From positions 124,001 through 188,000 of the forward strand of contig NZ_OBDO01000008.1 in assembly GCF_900215145.1 (NCBI RefSeq): a stretch of DNA of 64,000 nucleotides, given 5' to 3'. The notes beneath the pieces were generated by a model. That model had not been told where the DNA came from. It saw only the letters and a program-made list of their open reading frames with translations, and searched no databases. Position numbers and translations under genes: made by a program. Of the stretch, positions 26,107 to 33,766 are shown in pieces. The stretch is from Geodermatophilus sabuli (lineage in GTDB: Bacteria > Actinomycetota > Actinomycetes > Mycobacteriales > Geodermatophilaceae). Within the stretch, counting starts at the first letter, position 1; every line of letters begins with the position of its first letter.

Positions 26107-26142
26107 CCGGAGGGGCAGAAATGGCCATTTCTGCCGCTCCGG
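26107..26142. terminator. Bidirectional terminator with AAATGGCCATTT core
   Basis: Two 18-base arms meet without loop at 26124/26125, with a single mismatch. The centre ggcagaaatgg/ccatttctgcc is a perfect palindrome. It lies between the convergent hydroxylase and acyl-CoA dehydrogenase genes. Confidence 0.75.
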
Positions 26143-26148
26143 GGCCGG

Positions 26149-28260
26149 TCAGCGGGGCAGGCCGAGGGCGCGGGCCACCAGGTTCCGCTGGATGTCGTTG
26201 GTCCCGCCGGAGACGACCATCATGATCGACAGCCGCAGCGACTCCTCGAACGTCTGCGGCGCCCCGGCGTTCGGGCCGTCGGCCAGCGCGGCGGCCGGGC
26301 CCAGCAGCCGGAGCACGGCCTCGCCGAGGTCCTCCTCGAGCTCGCTGCCGATGATCTTGGCCATGGCGGCGGCCGCGGGGTCGCTGCCGGCCTGCAGCGC
26401 CCGGCGGGTGCTGGACGCCACCAGCGCCCGCGCCGCCTGCAGCCGCACGGCCAGCCCGGTCAGGGTGGCCCGGGCCGCCGACCCCCGCGACCCCGCCGCG
26501 GCGGGGTCGGCCCGGAGGGCGCCGAGCAGGTCGTCGAACAGCCGCAGCAGCCGGGCCGTCCCCGAGGCGATGTGGATCCGCTCGTGCGCCAGCGCCTCGG
26601 TGAGCACCCGCCAGCCCCCGCCCGGCTCGCCGACCCGGGCCGAGTCCGGCACCCGCACGTCGTCGAAGAACGACGAGCAGGAGATCTCCCCGCCCAGCGA
26701 GCGGTGCTCCTGGATGCTCCAGCCGGGCAGCCCGACCGGGAAGCAGAACACGGTGATCCCGGCGTGGGCCCGCGCCTCGGGGTCGGTGCGCGCGGCCAGC
26801 CAGATCCACTCGGCCCGGTGGGCGCCGGTCCCCCACATCTTCTGACCGTTGACGACCCAGTCGTCGCCGTCCCGGCGCGCGGTGGTGCGCAGGTGGGCGA
26901 GGTCGGAGCCGATCTCGGGCTCGGAGTAGCCGAGGTAGAACGGCATCCGGCCGCGGCTGATCAGCGGCAGGAACTGCTGCTTCTGCTCCGGCGTCCCGTG
27001 CGCGGCGATGGACGGGCCGAGCATCGCCGCGGCCACGCGCGCGCCCCGCGCCAGGCCGGCGTGGGTGAGCTCCTCGCCGATCGCCACCTGCTCGGCCGGG
27101 CCGGCCGCGCGGCCGCCGAACTCCCGGGGCAGGCCGGGGGCCAGGTAGCCGGCGTCGGCCAGCAGGTCCAGCAGCGCCGGGTCCTCCCCCGTCAGCCCGT
27201 CGGGCACCCGCTCGGCGAGGAAGGCCCGCACCTCGGCGCGGGCGGCCTCGGCCTGCTCACCCAGGTCCAGGGCCGGCAGCCCGGCCCCGGTCTCCAGCAG
27301 GACGTCCGCCGGCTCCCCGGCGGGAGGCGGGAGGACGGCGAGCCGGGTGACGTCGGCGTGGACCCGGCGGAACAGCCAGGGCGCCTCGTGCTCCTCGAAG
27401 TAGCCGATCGCGGCGAGGGTGTGGTGGGCACCGAACTGCACGCGGGCCGCGGTGGCCGCGGCGTGCGCGACGGCGAGCTCGGCGGCCAGCAGCCACGAGG
27501 GGTCGCCCGCCACACCCAGCCGCGCCGCCTCCTCGGCCAGCGCGACGAAGGCGGCGACGTCGATCGCGCCGTCGACACACCGGTGCGACACCGCCTGGAA
27601 GGAGCCGATCGGCTTGCCGAACTGCTGCCGCAGGCTCGCGTGCGCCAGAGCCAGCTCCGCCGCCCGCCCGGCCGCGCCGTACGCGCGGGTGGCCAGCGCG
27701 AGCCGCAGCACCGCGCGGGCCTCCTCGGCGTGCGCGGCGGTGACCGGCACGACCACCCCGCCCCCGGCGGCCAGGTCGACGTCGGACCAGGCCGGCGCCG
27801 GCGTCCCCCCGGTGGGGCGGACCGCGGCGATCGGCACCAGCCGGGCCTCGCCGTCCCCCGCGGGGAGGAGCAGGACGTGCGTGGCGGCCGCGGCCGCCTC
27901 GACGAACCGGACGGTCCCCGCCGCCGACTCGGCCGCCGCGACCACCGGGCGGACCCGGCCCTCGGCGACGTCGGCCGCGAGCCGGCCGTCCAGCAGCCGG
28001 GTGGCGACGTAGACGTCGCCCAGGGGCAGCGGGCAGGCCAGCCGGCCGAGCTCACCGGTGACCGCGAGCAGCGCGTCGAGCGCCCCCTCGCCGCCCAGCT
28101 CGGTCCAGCCCTGCCGGACGGCGACCTCCCAGGCGGCCCGCAGCGCGGCGTCCCCGGCGTCCGGGCGCCCCGCGACCTGCGGGGCGTCCCAGGCCGCCTG
28201 CAGCGCGCCGGCGACCGTGGCCCGCAGGTCGGCGAGCTCCTCGACGGCCAGCGCCGTCAT
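26149..28260 (-). CDS. Fused double acyl-CoA dehydrogenase (FadE34-like layout)
   Basis: 703 residues from ATG 28260, which overlaps the LigJ-like stop as ATGA. It holds two acyl-CoA dehydrogenase-like halves. The N-terminal half (about 1-340) has a degenerate N-domain but keeps the C-domain FAD motif RQQFGKPIGSFQAVSH. The C-terminal half (about 345-703) keeps the middle domain (YSEPEIGSDLAHLRT and KMWGTGAHRAEWIW) but lacks the RQxFG motif. Complementary loss of this kind is known from heteromeric steroid acyl-CoA dehydrogenases and their natural fusion FadE34 of about 710 residues. It would make an alpha,beta-enoyl-CoA on a bulky acyl chain. It is last in the ten-gene operon that starts at 35561. 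Confidence 0.88.
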   Translation of the reverse strand: MTALAVEELADLRATVAGALQAAWDAPQVAGRPDAGDAALRAAWEVAVRQGWTELGGEGALDALLAVTGELGRLACPLPLGDVYVATRLLDGRLAADVAEGRVRPVVAAAESAAGTVRFVEAAAAATHVLLLPAGDGEARLVPIAAVRPTGGTPAPAWSDVDLAAGGGVVVPVTAAHAEEARAVLRLALATRAYGAAGRAAELALAHASLRQQFGKPIGSFQAVSHRCVDGAIDVAAFVALAEEAARLGVAGDPSWLLAAELAVAHAAATAARVQFGAHHTLAAIGYFEEHEAPWLFRRVHADVTRLAVLPPPAGEPADVLLETGAGLPALDLGEQAEAARAEVRAFLAERVPDGLTGEDPALLDLLADAGYLAPGLPREFGGRAAGPAEQVAIGEELTHAGLARGARVAAAMLGPSIAAHGTPEQKQQFLPLISRGRMPFYLGYSEPEIGSDLAHLRTTARRDGDDWVVNGQKMWGTGAHRAEWIWLAARTDPEARAHAGITVFCFPVGLPGWSIQEHRSLGGEISCSSFFDDVRVPDSARVGEPGGGWRVLTEALAHERIHIASGTARLLRLFDDLLGALRADPAAAGSRGSAARATLTGLAVRLQAARALVASSTRRALQAGSDPAAAAMAKIIGSELEEDLGEAVLRLLGPAAALADGPNAGAPQTFEESLRLSIMMVVSGGTNDIQRNLVARALGLPR

Positions 28261-29270
28261 GCCCCCTGCGGTCCCTTCCAGCGGCTGAACACCGTCCGCG
28301 CGTTCTGCTCGAAGACGGCCGTGCGGTCCTCGTCGGTCAGCGTGTCGATCTCCTCGATGACCGGCTTCAGGTCGTCGAAGGGCCGCCCGGTGGCCGGGTC
28401 GGTCACCGAGCCGCTGCCCGGCCGCTCGGTGCCGAACAGGCAGCGGTCGGGGCCGACGGTGGCGAACAGGTAGGCCAGCGACGCCTTGTTGTAGAGCACG
28501 GTGTCGAACCACAGCCGCCGCAGGGAGACCTCGAACCGCTCCTCGAGGACGTCCTTGCCGAGCCCCGGCGCCAGACGCGCGGACTGCCAGCGGCCGATCT
28601 GGTACGGGATGGACCCGCCGCCGTGCCCGACGATGATCTTCAGGTCGGGGAAGTCGAGGAGCGTGCGGGAGCGCATCAGGGAGAGGACGGCGATCGACTC
28701 CTCGGTGATGAAGTGGTCGCTGTAGACCTCGCGGCCGTTGTAGCAGCCCGCGGAGTGGATCAGCGCCGGGACGTCGAGCTCGACCAGCTTCTCCCACAGC
28801 GGGTACCAGAACTCGTCGCCGAGGGTCGGGGTGTGCCCGCCGGTCCCCTCGTACGGGTCCGGGTTGAGGCTCACCCCGATGAAGCCGAGGTCCTCCACGG
28901 CACGGGTCAGCTCGTCGAAGACGGACTCCACCGGCGCCCCGGCGCACAGCGGCAGGCCGGCCACCCCGGCCAGCCGGTCGGGGTGCAGCGCCACCGAGCG
29001 GGCGATGACGTCGTTGTTGGCGCGGATCCAGCGGTGCACGATCTCGGCCGGCTTGGCCGAGTGCATCTGCTGGAAGGGCCGCGGCGAGATGAACTGCACG
29101 TCGGTGCCGACGCCGTCCATGATCGCCACGTTGCCGGCCGCCGACGCGGCGAGGGCCTCGTCGGTGGTCTTCGGCGGGTCCTGGTGGTAGCCGCCGCTGC
29201 CGAGCAGCTGGGCCCGGTAGGCGTAGAACACCTCGGGCGCGACGACGTGGGCGTGGGCGTCGATGATCAC
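28257..29270 (-). CDS. LigJ-like amidohydrolase (4-oxalomesaconate hydratase type)
   Basis: 337 residues from GTG 29270, which overlaps the RidA stop as GTGA. Amidohydrolase_2/ACMSD fold: HAH at 6-8, His172 in ALIHSAG, His216 in VGHGGG. From memory it follows Sphingobium LigJ closely, in GFIGVSLNPDP, in FWYPLWEKLVELDVPALIH, and in DPATGRPFDD near the end. Like LigJ it has Glu282 (FGTERPG) where most relatives have FGSDFP. LigJ hydrates 4-oxalomesaconate to 4-carboxy-4-hydroxy-2-oxoadipate in protocatechuate 4,5-cleavage and gallate pathways. The product would then be split by an RraA/LigK-type aldolase, and three such genes lie just upstream in the same operon. The exact substrate remains unproven. 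Confidence 0.83.
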   Translation of the reverse strand: MIIDAHAHVVAPEVFYAYRAQLLGSGGYHQDPPKTTDEALAASAAGNVAIMDGVGTDVQFISPRPFQQMHSAKPAEIVHRWIRANNDVIARSVALHPDRLAGVAGLPLCAGAPVESVFDELTRAVEDLGFIGVSLNPDPYEGTGGHTPTLGDEFWYPLWEKLVELDVPALIHSAGCYNGREVYSDHFITEESIAVLSLMRSRTLLDFPDLKIIVGHGGGSIPYQIGRWQSARLAPGLGKDVLEERFEVSLRRLWFDTVLYNKASLAYLFATVGPDRCLFGTERPGSGSVTDPATGRPFDDLKPVIEEIDTLTDEDRTAVFEQNARTVFSRWKGPQGA

Positions 29271-29665
29271 GGGATCTCCTCGGTCACGTAGGCGATGACC
29301 TCGCACTGCACGTGGAAGGCCGGCGGCAGGTCGCCGGGGACGGTGTGCCGCGCCGGTCGGTCGGCCGGGTCGGGGAACATGGCGAGCCAGTGCTCGTCGA
29401 TGGCGGCGCGCGCCGAGCGGTCGCGCACGTGGAAGGTCAGCTTGGCGACGTGGTCGGTCCGCGCACCGCCGGCCTCCAGCACGCGGCGCACGTTGGCGAA
29501 GACCAGCGCCACCTGGGCGGCGACGTCGTCGGGCAGCTCCCCGGTGTCCGGGTCCTGGCCGAGGATGCTGCTGGAGACCAGCAGCGGCCCCACCCGGCTC
29601 GCCATGGGGATCGGGACGCCGCCGTGGTGCAGGCCCTCGACCTCGATCGACCGTCGTCCGCTCAC
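29267..29665 (-). CDS. RidA/YjgF-family protein
   Basis: 132 residues from a GTG that overlaps the next gene's stop as GTGA. The RidA trimer fold is seen in LLVSSSILGQDPDTGELPDD, VALVFANVRRVLEAGG and the C-terminal FHVQCEVIAYV. The Arg of RPARHTV corresponds to the catalytic Arg105 of RidA imine deaminases. It may remove a reactive enamine/imine, or act on a keto-enol intermediate of the pathway. It sits between the first RraA-type gene and the LigJ-like gene. Several RidA subfamilies in catabolic operons have no known reaction, so only the family is firm. Confidence 0.88.
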   Translation of the reverse strand: MSGRRSIEVEGLHHGGVPIPMASRVGPLLVSSSILGQDPDTGELPDDVAAQVALVFANVRRVLEAGGARTDHVAKLTFHVRDRSARAAIDEHWLAMFPDPADRPARHTVPGDLPPAFHVQCEVIAYVTEEIP

Positions 29666-30303
29666 CGGTCCACTCCCGAGGGCAGGCCGAACAGCTCCAG
29701 CGTCGTCGCGCCGGCGCGCAGCTGCTCCATCACGCCGGCCTCCTTGCGCTCGCGCGCCTCGCCGGCCGCGACGGCCGCCTCGGCGGCGTCCGCGGGGACG
29801 ACGACCACGCCGTCGGCGTCGGCGACGACGAGGTCACCGGGTGCGACCAGGACGTCGCCCAGCCGCAGCCGGCCGCCGATCGCGCCGGGGCGCAGCGGGT
29901 CCTTCACCGTGCCGCGGATGCAGGTGCCGGTGCTCCACACCGGGAAGCCGAGCCCCTGCATCTGCACCGCGTCCCGGACGCAGCCACTGATCACCAGGCC
30001 GGCGATGCCACGCGCCTGGGCGGCGGTCGCCATGACCTCGCCCCAGTAGCCGAAGTCCTCCCCCGTGCCGACCTCGACGACCAGCACGTCGCCGGGGGCC
30101 GCGGTGTAGATGGCGCGGTGCAGCCAGAGGTTGTCCCCGTCGGGGCACAGGACCGTCACGGCCGGGCCGGCGATCGGGGGCTGCTCGCGGTACAGGGCGC
30201 TGATCGACGAGGGCAGCGCGCCGATGCGGCCAGCGGCCTCGTGCACGGTGGACGCGCCCAGGTGCGCGGCGCGGGTGACCAGCTCCGCGCTCCAGCCGCT
30301 CAC
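29662..30303 (-). CDS. RraA/HMG-CHA aldolase family protein 1
   Basis: 213 residues from GTG 30303 (GTGA overlap with the second paralog). The metal-site motif reads Glu89-x20-Arg110-Asp111, within WGEVMATAAQARG and SGCVRDA. Active 4-hydroxy-4-methyl-2-oxoglutarate/4-carboxy-4-hydroxy-2-oxoadipate aldolases have Asp at the first position, so Glu here is a conservative variant that may keep the divalent metal. The reaction of the family is retro-aldol cleavage to pyruvate and a second 2-oxo acid, or oxaloacetate decarboxylation. The C-terminus EARERKEAGVMEQLRAG is normal. First of three neighbouring paralogs. Confidence 0.87.
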   Translation of the reverse strand: MSGWSAELVTRAAHLGASTVHEAAGRIGALPSSISALYREQPPIAGPAVTVLCPDGDNLWLHRAIYTAAPGDVLVVEVGTGEDFGYWGEVMATAAQARGIAGLVISGCVRDAVQMQGLGFPVWSTGTCIRGTVKDPLRPGAIGGRLRLGDVLVAPGDLVVADADGVVVVPADAAEAAVAAGEARERKEAGVMEQLRAGATTLELFGLPSGVDR

Positions 30304-30962
30304 CGGCCCTCGCCCGCGCGCTGCAGCTCGTGGTAGCCCTGCGCCGCCCGAGCGTCGCGCAGGCTGCTGCCGGACAGCGCGGCGGCGAGGATGGCGCCCT
30401 CCCGCTCCTCGATCTCCCGGGCGATGGCGAGCACCTCCTGCTCGTACTCGACCGGGACGACCACGACGCCGTCGTCGTCGCCGACCAGCAGGTCCCCGGC
30501 GCGCACGCGGATGCCGGCCACGCTGACCGGCGTCCCGACGTCGGAGACGGTCACGCGGTCCTTGCCGGTGCGCATGAACCAGCCGCGGCTGTAGACCGGG
30601 TAACCGATGTCGCGGGCACGGTGCACGTCGCGGCAGACGCCGTCGATCACCGTGCCAGCCACGCCGCGGGAGGAGGCGACGGCGGTGAGGATGTCGCCCC
30701 ACACGGTGCAGTCCTCGCGGCCGCCGTTGTCGATCACCACGACGTCGCCGGGCGGGACGTCGTCGATGAAGTCGCCGACCGTGCCCGGCGGTCGACCGGT
30801 GGCCACGTACCGGACGGTGAACGCGCGGCCGAGCAGCCGCTGCCCGGCCGCGAGGGGCTTCACGCCCTGGCAGGCGGCGGGTAGGGCCAGGCGGTCCATC
30901 GCGTCGGACAGCGCCGCGGTGGGCAGCCCGGCGAACTCGGAGGCGGGCAGCAGCTCGCTCAT
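30300..30962 (-). CDS. RraA/HMG-CHA aldolase family protein 2 (canonical motif)
   Basis: 220 residues. It has the canonical Asp90-x20-Arg111-Asp112 motif (WGDILTAVASSRG and DGVCRDV) found in enzymatically active HMG/CHA aldolases such as LigK, where Asp and water bind Mg or Mn, and Arg holds the carboxylate. It is the best candidate in this window for cleaving a 4-hydroxy-2-oxo acid to pyruvate plus oxaloacetate or another 2-oxo acid. It starts 24 bases after the third paralog and overlaps the first. Confidence 0.88.
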   Translation of the reverse strand: MSELLPASEFAGLPTAALSDAMDRLALPAACQGVKPLAAGQRLLGRAFTVRYVATGRPPGTVGDFIDDVPPGDVVVIDNGGREDCTVWGDILTAVASSRGVAGTVIDGVCRDVHRARDIGYPVYSRGWFMRTGKDRVTVSDVGTPVSVAGIRVRAGDLLVGDDDGVVVVPVEYEQEVLAIAREIEEREGAILAAALSGSSLRDARAAQGYHELQRAGEGR

Positions 30963-30986
30963 GGGGTGGGGCGCTCCTGGGGCGGG

Positions 30987-31661
30987 TCAGTGGGGGCTGG
31001 GGAACTGCGAGTCGTGCATGACGTCGACGACGGAGCGCCCGGAGCGCACCGCGGCGACCATGTCCCGCTCGCGGGCGGCGATCCGCTCGGCGAGCTCGAC
31101 CACCTGCTCGGCGAGGTCGGCCGGGACCACCACGGCCCCGCAGACGTCGGCGACGAGCAGGTCGCCGGTGCGCGCCGGGACGCCGCAGACGGTGATCTCC
31201 TCGTCCATGCCGAGCTGCACGATGCGACCGCGGGCACTGGTGGGGACGACCGCCCGGCCGAACACGGGCAGGCCGAGCTGCTCGCTCTCCCCGATGTCGC
31301 GGCAGGCGCCGTCGATGACGATGCCGGTGATCCCCGCCTGGGTGGCGGCGGTGCTGAGGATGCCGCCCCAGGAGGAGACGTCGGTGCGGCCGCCGGCGTC
31401 GACGAGGACGACATCCCCGGGCTCGGCGGTCTCGATCAGCCGGGTGCCCAGGTGCACCGTGGGCCCGGAGCCGGGCTCCCTGGGGCCGACCCGCAGCGTG
31501 CGGACCCGGCCGACGACCACCCGGGGCACCGGCCACAGCGGCCGCACCCCGGAGAGGACCCCCGCGCGCCCGTAGCCGTCGAGGGCGTCGGACAGCGCGC
31601 AGGTGTCGAGGGCCGCCAGCCGGGCCAGCAGCGAGGCCGGCCCGGCCGGCGAGCCGCTCAT
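30987..31661 (-). CDS. RraA family protein 3 (Gly-x20-Arg-Asp variant)
   Basis: 224 residues from ATG 31661, which shares one base with the MaoC stop. The metal-site position is Gly100 (WGGILSTAATQAG), followed by Arg121-Asp122 and Glu125 in GACRDIGESE. This Gly-x20-Arg-Asp-x2-Glu pattern is that of E. coli RraA, which lacks HMG aldolase activity, rather than of the aldolases. The protein could be a non-catalytic partner of the other two, an oxaloacetate decarboxylase, or have another specificity. The sequence is well diverged from its neighbours, so the duplication is old. Confidence 0.86.
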   Translation of the reverse strand: MSGSPAGPASLLARLAALDTCALSDALDGYGRAGVLSGVRPLWPVPRVVVGRVRTLRVGPREPGSGPTVHLGTRLIETAEPGDVVLVDAGGRTDVSSWGGILSTAATQAGITGIVIDGACRDIGESEQLGLPVFGRAVVPTSARGRIVQLGMDEEITVCGVPARTGDLLVADVCGAVVVPADLAEQVVELAERIAARERDMVAAVRSGRSVVDVMHDSQFPSPH

Positions 31662-32125
31662 CAGACCAGCTGCCGCACGACGCTGGCCGCCACGCAGGCG
31701 GGCTTCGGCGAGCCCTCGACCTCGAAGGTCACCGTGGTCAGCACCTGGATGCCGCCCTTGATGTCGGTGACCTCGTCGATGACGGCCTTGGCGCGCAGCT
31801 TGGCGCCCACCGGCACCGGGGAGGGGAAGCGCACCTTCTCCAGGCCGTAGTTCACGCCCATGGTGAAGCCGGTGAAGCTGTACAGCTGCGGCAGGAAGCG
31901 CGGGATCAGCGACAGGGTGAGGAAGCCGTGGGCGATCGGACCGCCGAAGGGGCTCTCCTTCTTGGCGCGCTCGACGTCGACGTGGATCCACTGGTGGTCA
32001 CCGGTGGCGTCGGCGAAGAGGTTGACCATCTCCTGGGTGACCTCGACCCAGTCGGTGGGGCCGACCTCCTGGCCGACCAGGCTCTTGACGCCCTCGACGC
32101 CGTCAGCGGTGATGGGGGTGGTCAT
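31661..32125 (-). CDS. MaoC-family (R)-enoyl-CoA hydratase
   Basis: 154 residues, a single hot-dog domain. The hydratase-2 motif FADATGDHQWIHVD gives the catalytic Asp43 and His48, and HGFLTLSLIP follows as usual. Family members add water to a trans-2-enoyl-CoA, here most likely the product of the fused acyl-CoA dehydrogenase in the same operon; the SDR at 34650 could then oxidise the alcohol. The gene is 27 bases downstream of the acyl-CoA synthetase. Confidence 0.92.
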   Translation of the reverse strand: MTTPITADGVEGVKSLVGQEVGPTDWVEVTQEMVNLFADATGDHQWIHVDVERAKKESPFGGPIAHGFLTLSLIPRFLPQLYSFTGFTMGVNYGLEKVRFPSPVPVGAKLRAKAVIDEVTDIKGGIQVLTTVTFEVEGSPKPACVAASVVRQLV

Positions 32126-32152
32126 GGGGATCTCCTCGCTGGGTGGGGACTG

Positions 32153-33766
32153 CTACTGGGTGGACTCGGCCAGGCGCCGAGCCCAGGACAGGTCGGCCTT
32201 GCCGGACGGGCTGCGCTTGAGCTCGTCGACGACGACCAGTTCGCGGGGGCGCTTGTGGTCGGCCAGCCGCTCGCCGACGTAGGACCGCGCCTCCTGGTCG
32301 GTGAGCTGCGCGCCGGGTCGCAGCGCGACGACGGCGACGATCCGGGACCCCCATCGCTGGTCGGGGGCGCCGACGACCATGGCGTCCCGGACGGCCGGGT
32401 GGGTGAGCAGGACCTGCTCGACCTCCTCGGCGTAGACCTTCTCGCCGCCGGTGTTGATCACCCGGCTGCCGCGGCCGTGGAAGACCACGGTGCCGTCGGC
32501 CTCGATGCTGGCCATGTCGCCGGGGACGACCCACCGCTTCCCGCCGAACTCGCGGAAGGTCGCCGCGGTCGCCTCGGCGTCGCCCTGGTAGGCGATGTGC
32601 TCGTCGACCGGGGCGGCCAGCATCCCGATCTCACCGGAGCCGGGCGGGATCGGCCGGCCGGTGTCGTCGACCACCTGCGCGCCCGGGAAGAGCTGGAAGC
32701 GCGCGGTCTCGGCCGGGTCGCCCCGGCGGGTCTCCTGGACGGCGTACGGGCCGCCCTCCGAGGAGGCGACGAGGTCCCGGCACACCATGTCGGCGTGCCG
32801 GAGGAGCCGCTGCTTGACGTCGGCGCTCCAGGTGACGCCGACGCTGATCATCAGGCGCAGGCTCGACAGGTCGTACGGACGGCCGGCCGCCTCCGCGGCG
32901 TCGAGCGCGTCGGCCAGCGGCCGGGCGAAGACGTCGCCGACGATCGACACGGTGTCCACCTGCTCCCGCTGCACCGTGGCCGCGAGCTCGTCGGGGTCGT
33001 AGGACTTCGACGGGAGATAGACCACCCGACCGCCGGCCAGCAGGGCGCCGAAGGTCGTGTACATGCCGGTCGCGTGCATCAGCGGCGGCGCCGGCAGGCA
33101 CACCATCGCGTCCCGGTCGAGACCGAGCCGCTCCAGCGTGGCCCGCAGCTCCTCGAGCGTCTGCGGGAGCGACTGCCCGAGCAGCAGCAGCCCGTTGGCG
33201 CTGCACGTGGCGAACAGCCCGGAGTGCCGGGACAGCACGCCCTTGGGCCTGCCGGTGGTGCCGCCGGTGTACATCAGCCAGTGGTCGTTGCCGCGCTCGA
33301 TGCGCGGCGCCGGCTCGGTGCTAGCCAGCGCCTGCTCGTAGTCGGCGGCCCACGCGGGGACGTCGTCCGGGCCGCCGACCTGCACCAGGGTGCGCAGCCG
33401 CGGCAGCGCCGGGAGGGCCTCGCCGAAGCGCTCGGCCAGGGAGGCGTCGAAGACGACGGCCTCGGCCTGCGCGTCTTCGAGCAGCGAGACGATCTCGTCG
33501 CGGCGGTACCGGTAGTTGACGTTCAGCGGCACCGCGCGCAGCTTCAGGATCGCGTAGACGCTCTCCAGGTACTCGATGCCGTTGTAGAGCGCCACCGCCA
33601 CCCGCGACTCCGGGCCGATGCCCTGCGCGGCGAGGTGCCCGGCGAGCCGGGCGGCGCGCTCGTCCAGCTCGGCCCAGGTGCGGCTCCGGTCACCGTGGCT
33701 GACCGCCAGCCGGTCGCGCCGGAGGTCTCCCACCGTCTCCAGGACGGTCGCGAAGCTCTCGTTCAC
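32153..33766 (-). CDS. Acyl-CoA synthetase (AMP-forming), operon copy
   Basis: 537 residues from GTG 33766, which overlaps the downstream-amidohydrolase stop as GTGA; the longer open frame is rejected. ANL superfamily motifs: MYTGGTTGRPKGV (P-loop), GSRVINTGGEKVYAEEVE (A8 hinge), and the catalytic Lys in SPSGKADL. It activates a carboxylic acid to its CoA thioester through an acyl-adenylate. The N-terminus FATVLETVGDLRRD and the region NVNYRYR match the second synthetase at 36909, so the two are paralogs. Substrate probably a medium or ring-bearing acid. Confidence 0.92.
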   Translation of the reverse strand: MNESFATVLETVGDLRRDRLAVSHGDRSRTWAELDERAARLAGHLAAQGIGPESRVAVALYNGIEYLESVYAILKLRAVPLNVNYRYRRDEIVSLLEDAQAEAVVFDASLAERFGEALPALPRLRTLVQVGGPDDVPAWAADYEQALASTEPAPRIERGNDHWLMYTGGTTGRPKGVLSRHSGLFATCSANGLLLLGQSLPQTLEELRATLERLGLDRDAMVCLPAPPLMHATGMYTTFGALLAGGRVVYLPSKSYDPDELAATVQREQVDTVSIVGDVFARPLADALDAAEAAGRPYDLSSLRLMISVGVTWSADVKQRLLRHADMVCRDLVASSEGGPYAVQETRRGDPAETARFQLFPGAQVVDDTGRPIPPGSGEIGMLAAPVDEHIAYQGDAEATAATFREFGGKRWVVPGDMASIEADGTVVFHGRGSRVINTGGEKVYAEEVEQVLLTHPAVRDAMVVGAPDQRWGSRIVAVVALRPGAQLTDQEARSYVGERLADHKRPRELVVVDELKRSPSGKADLSWARRLAESTQ

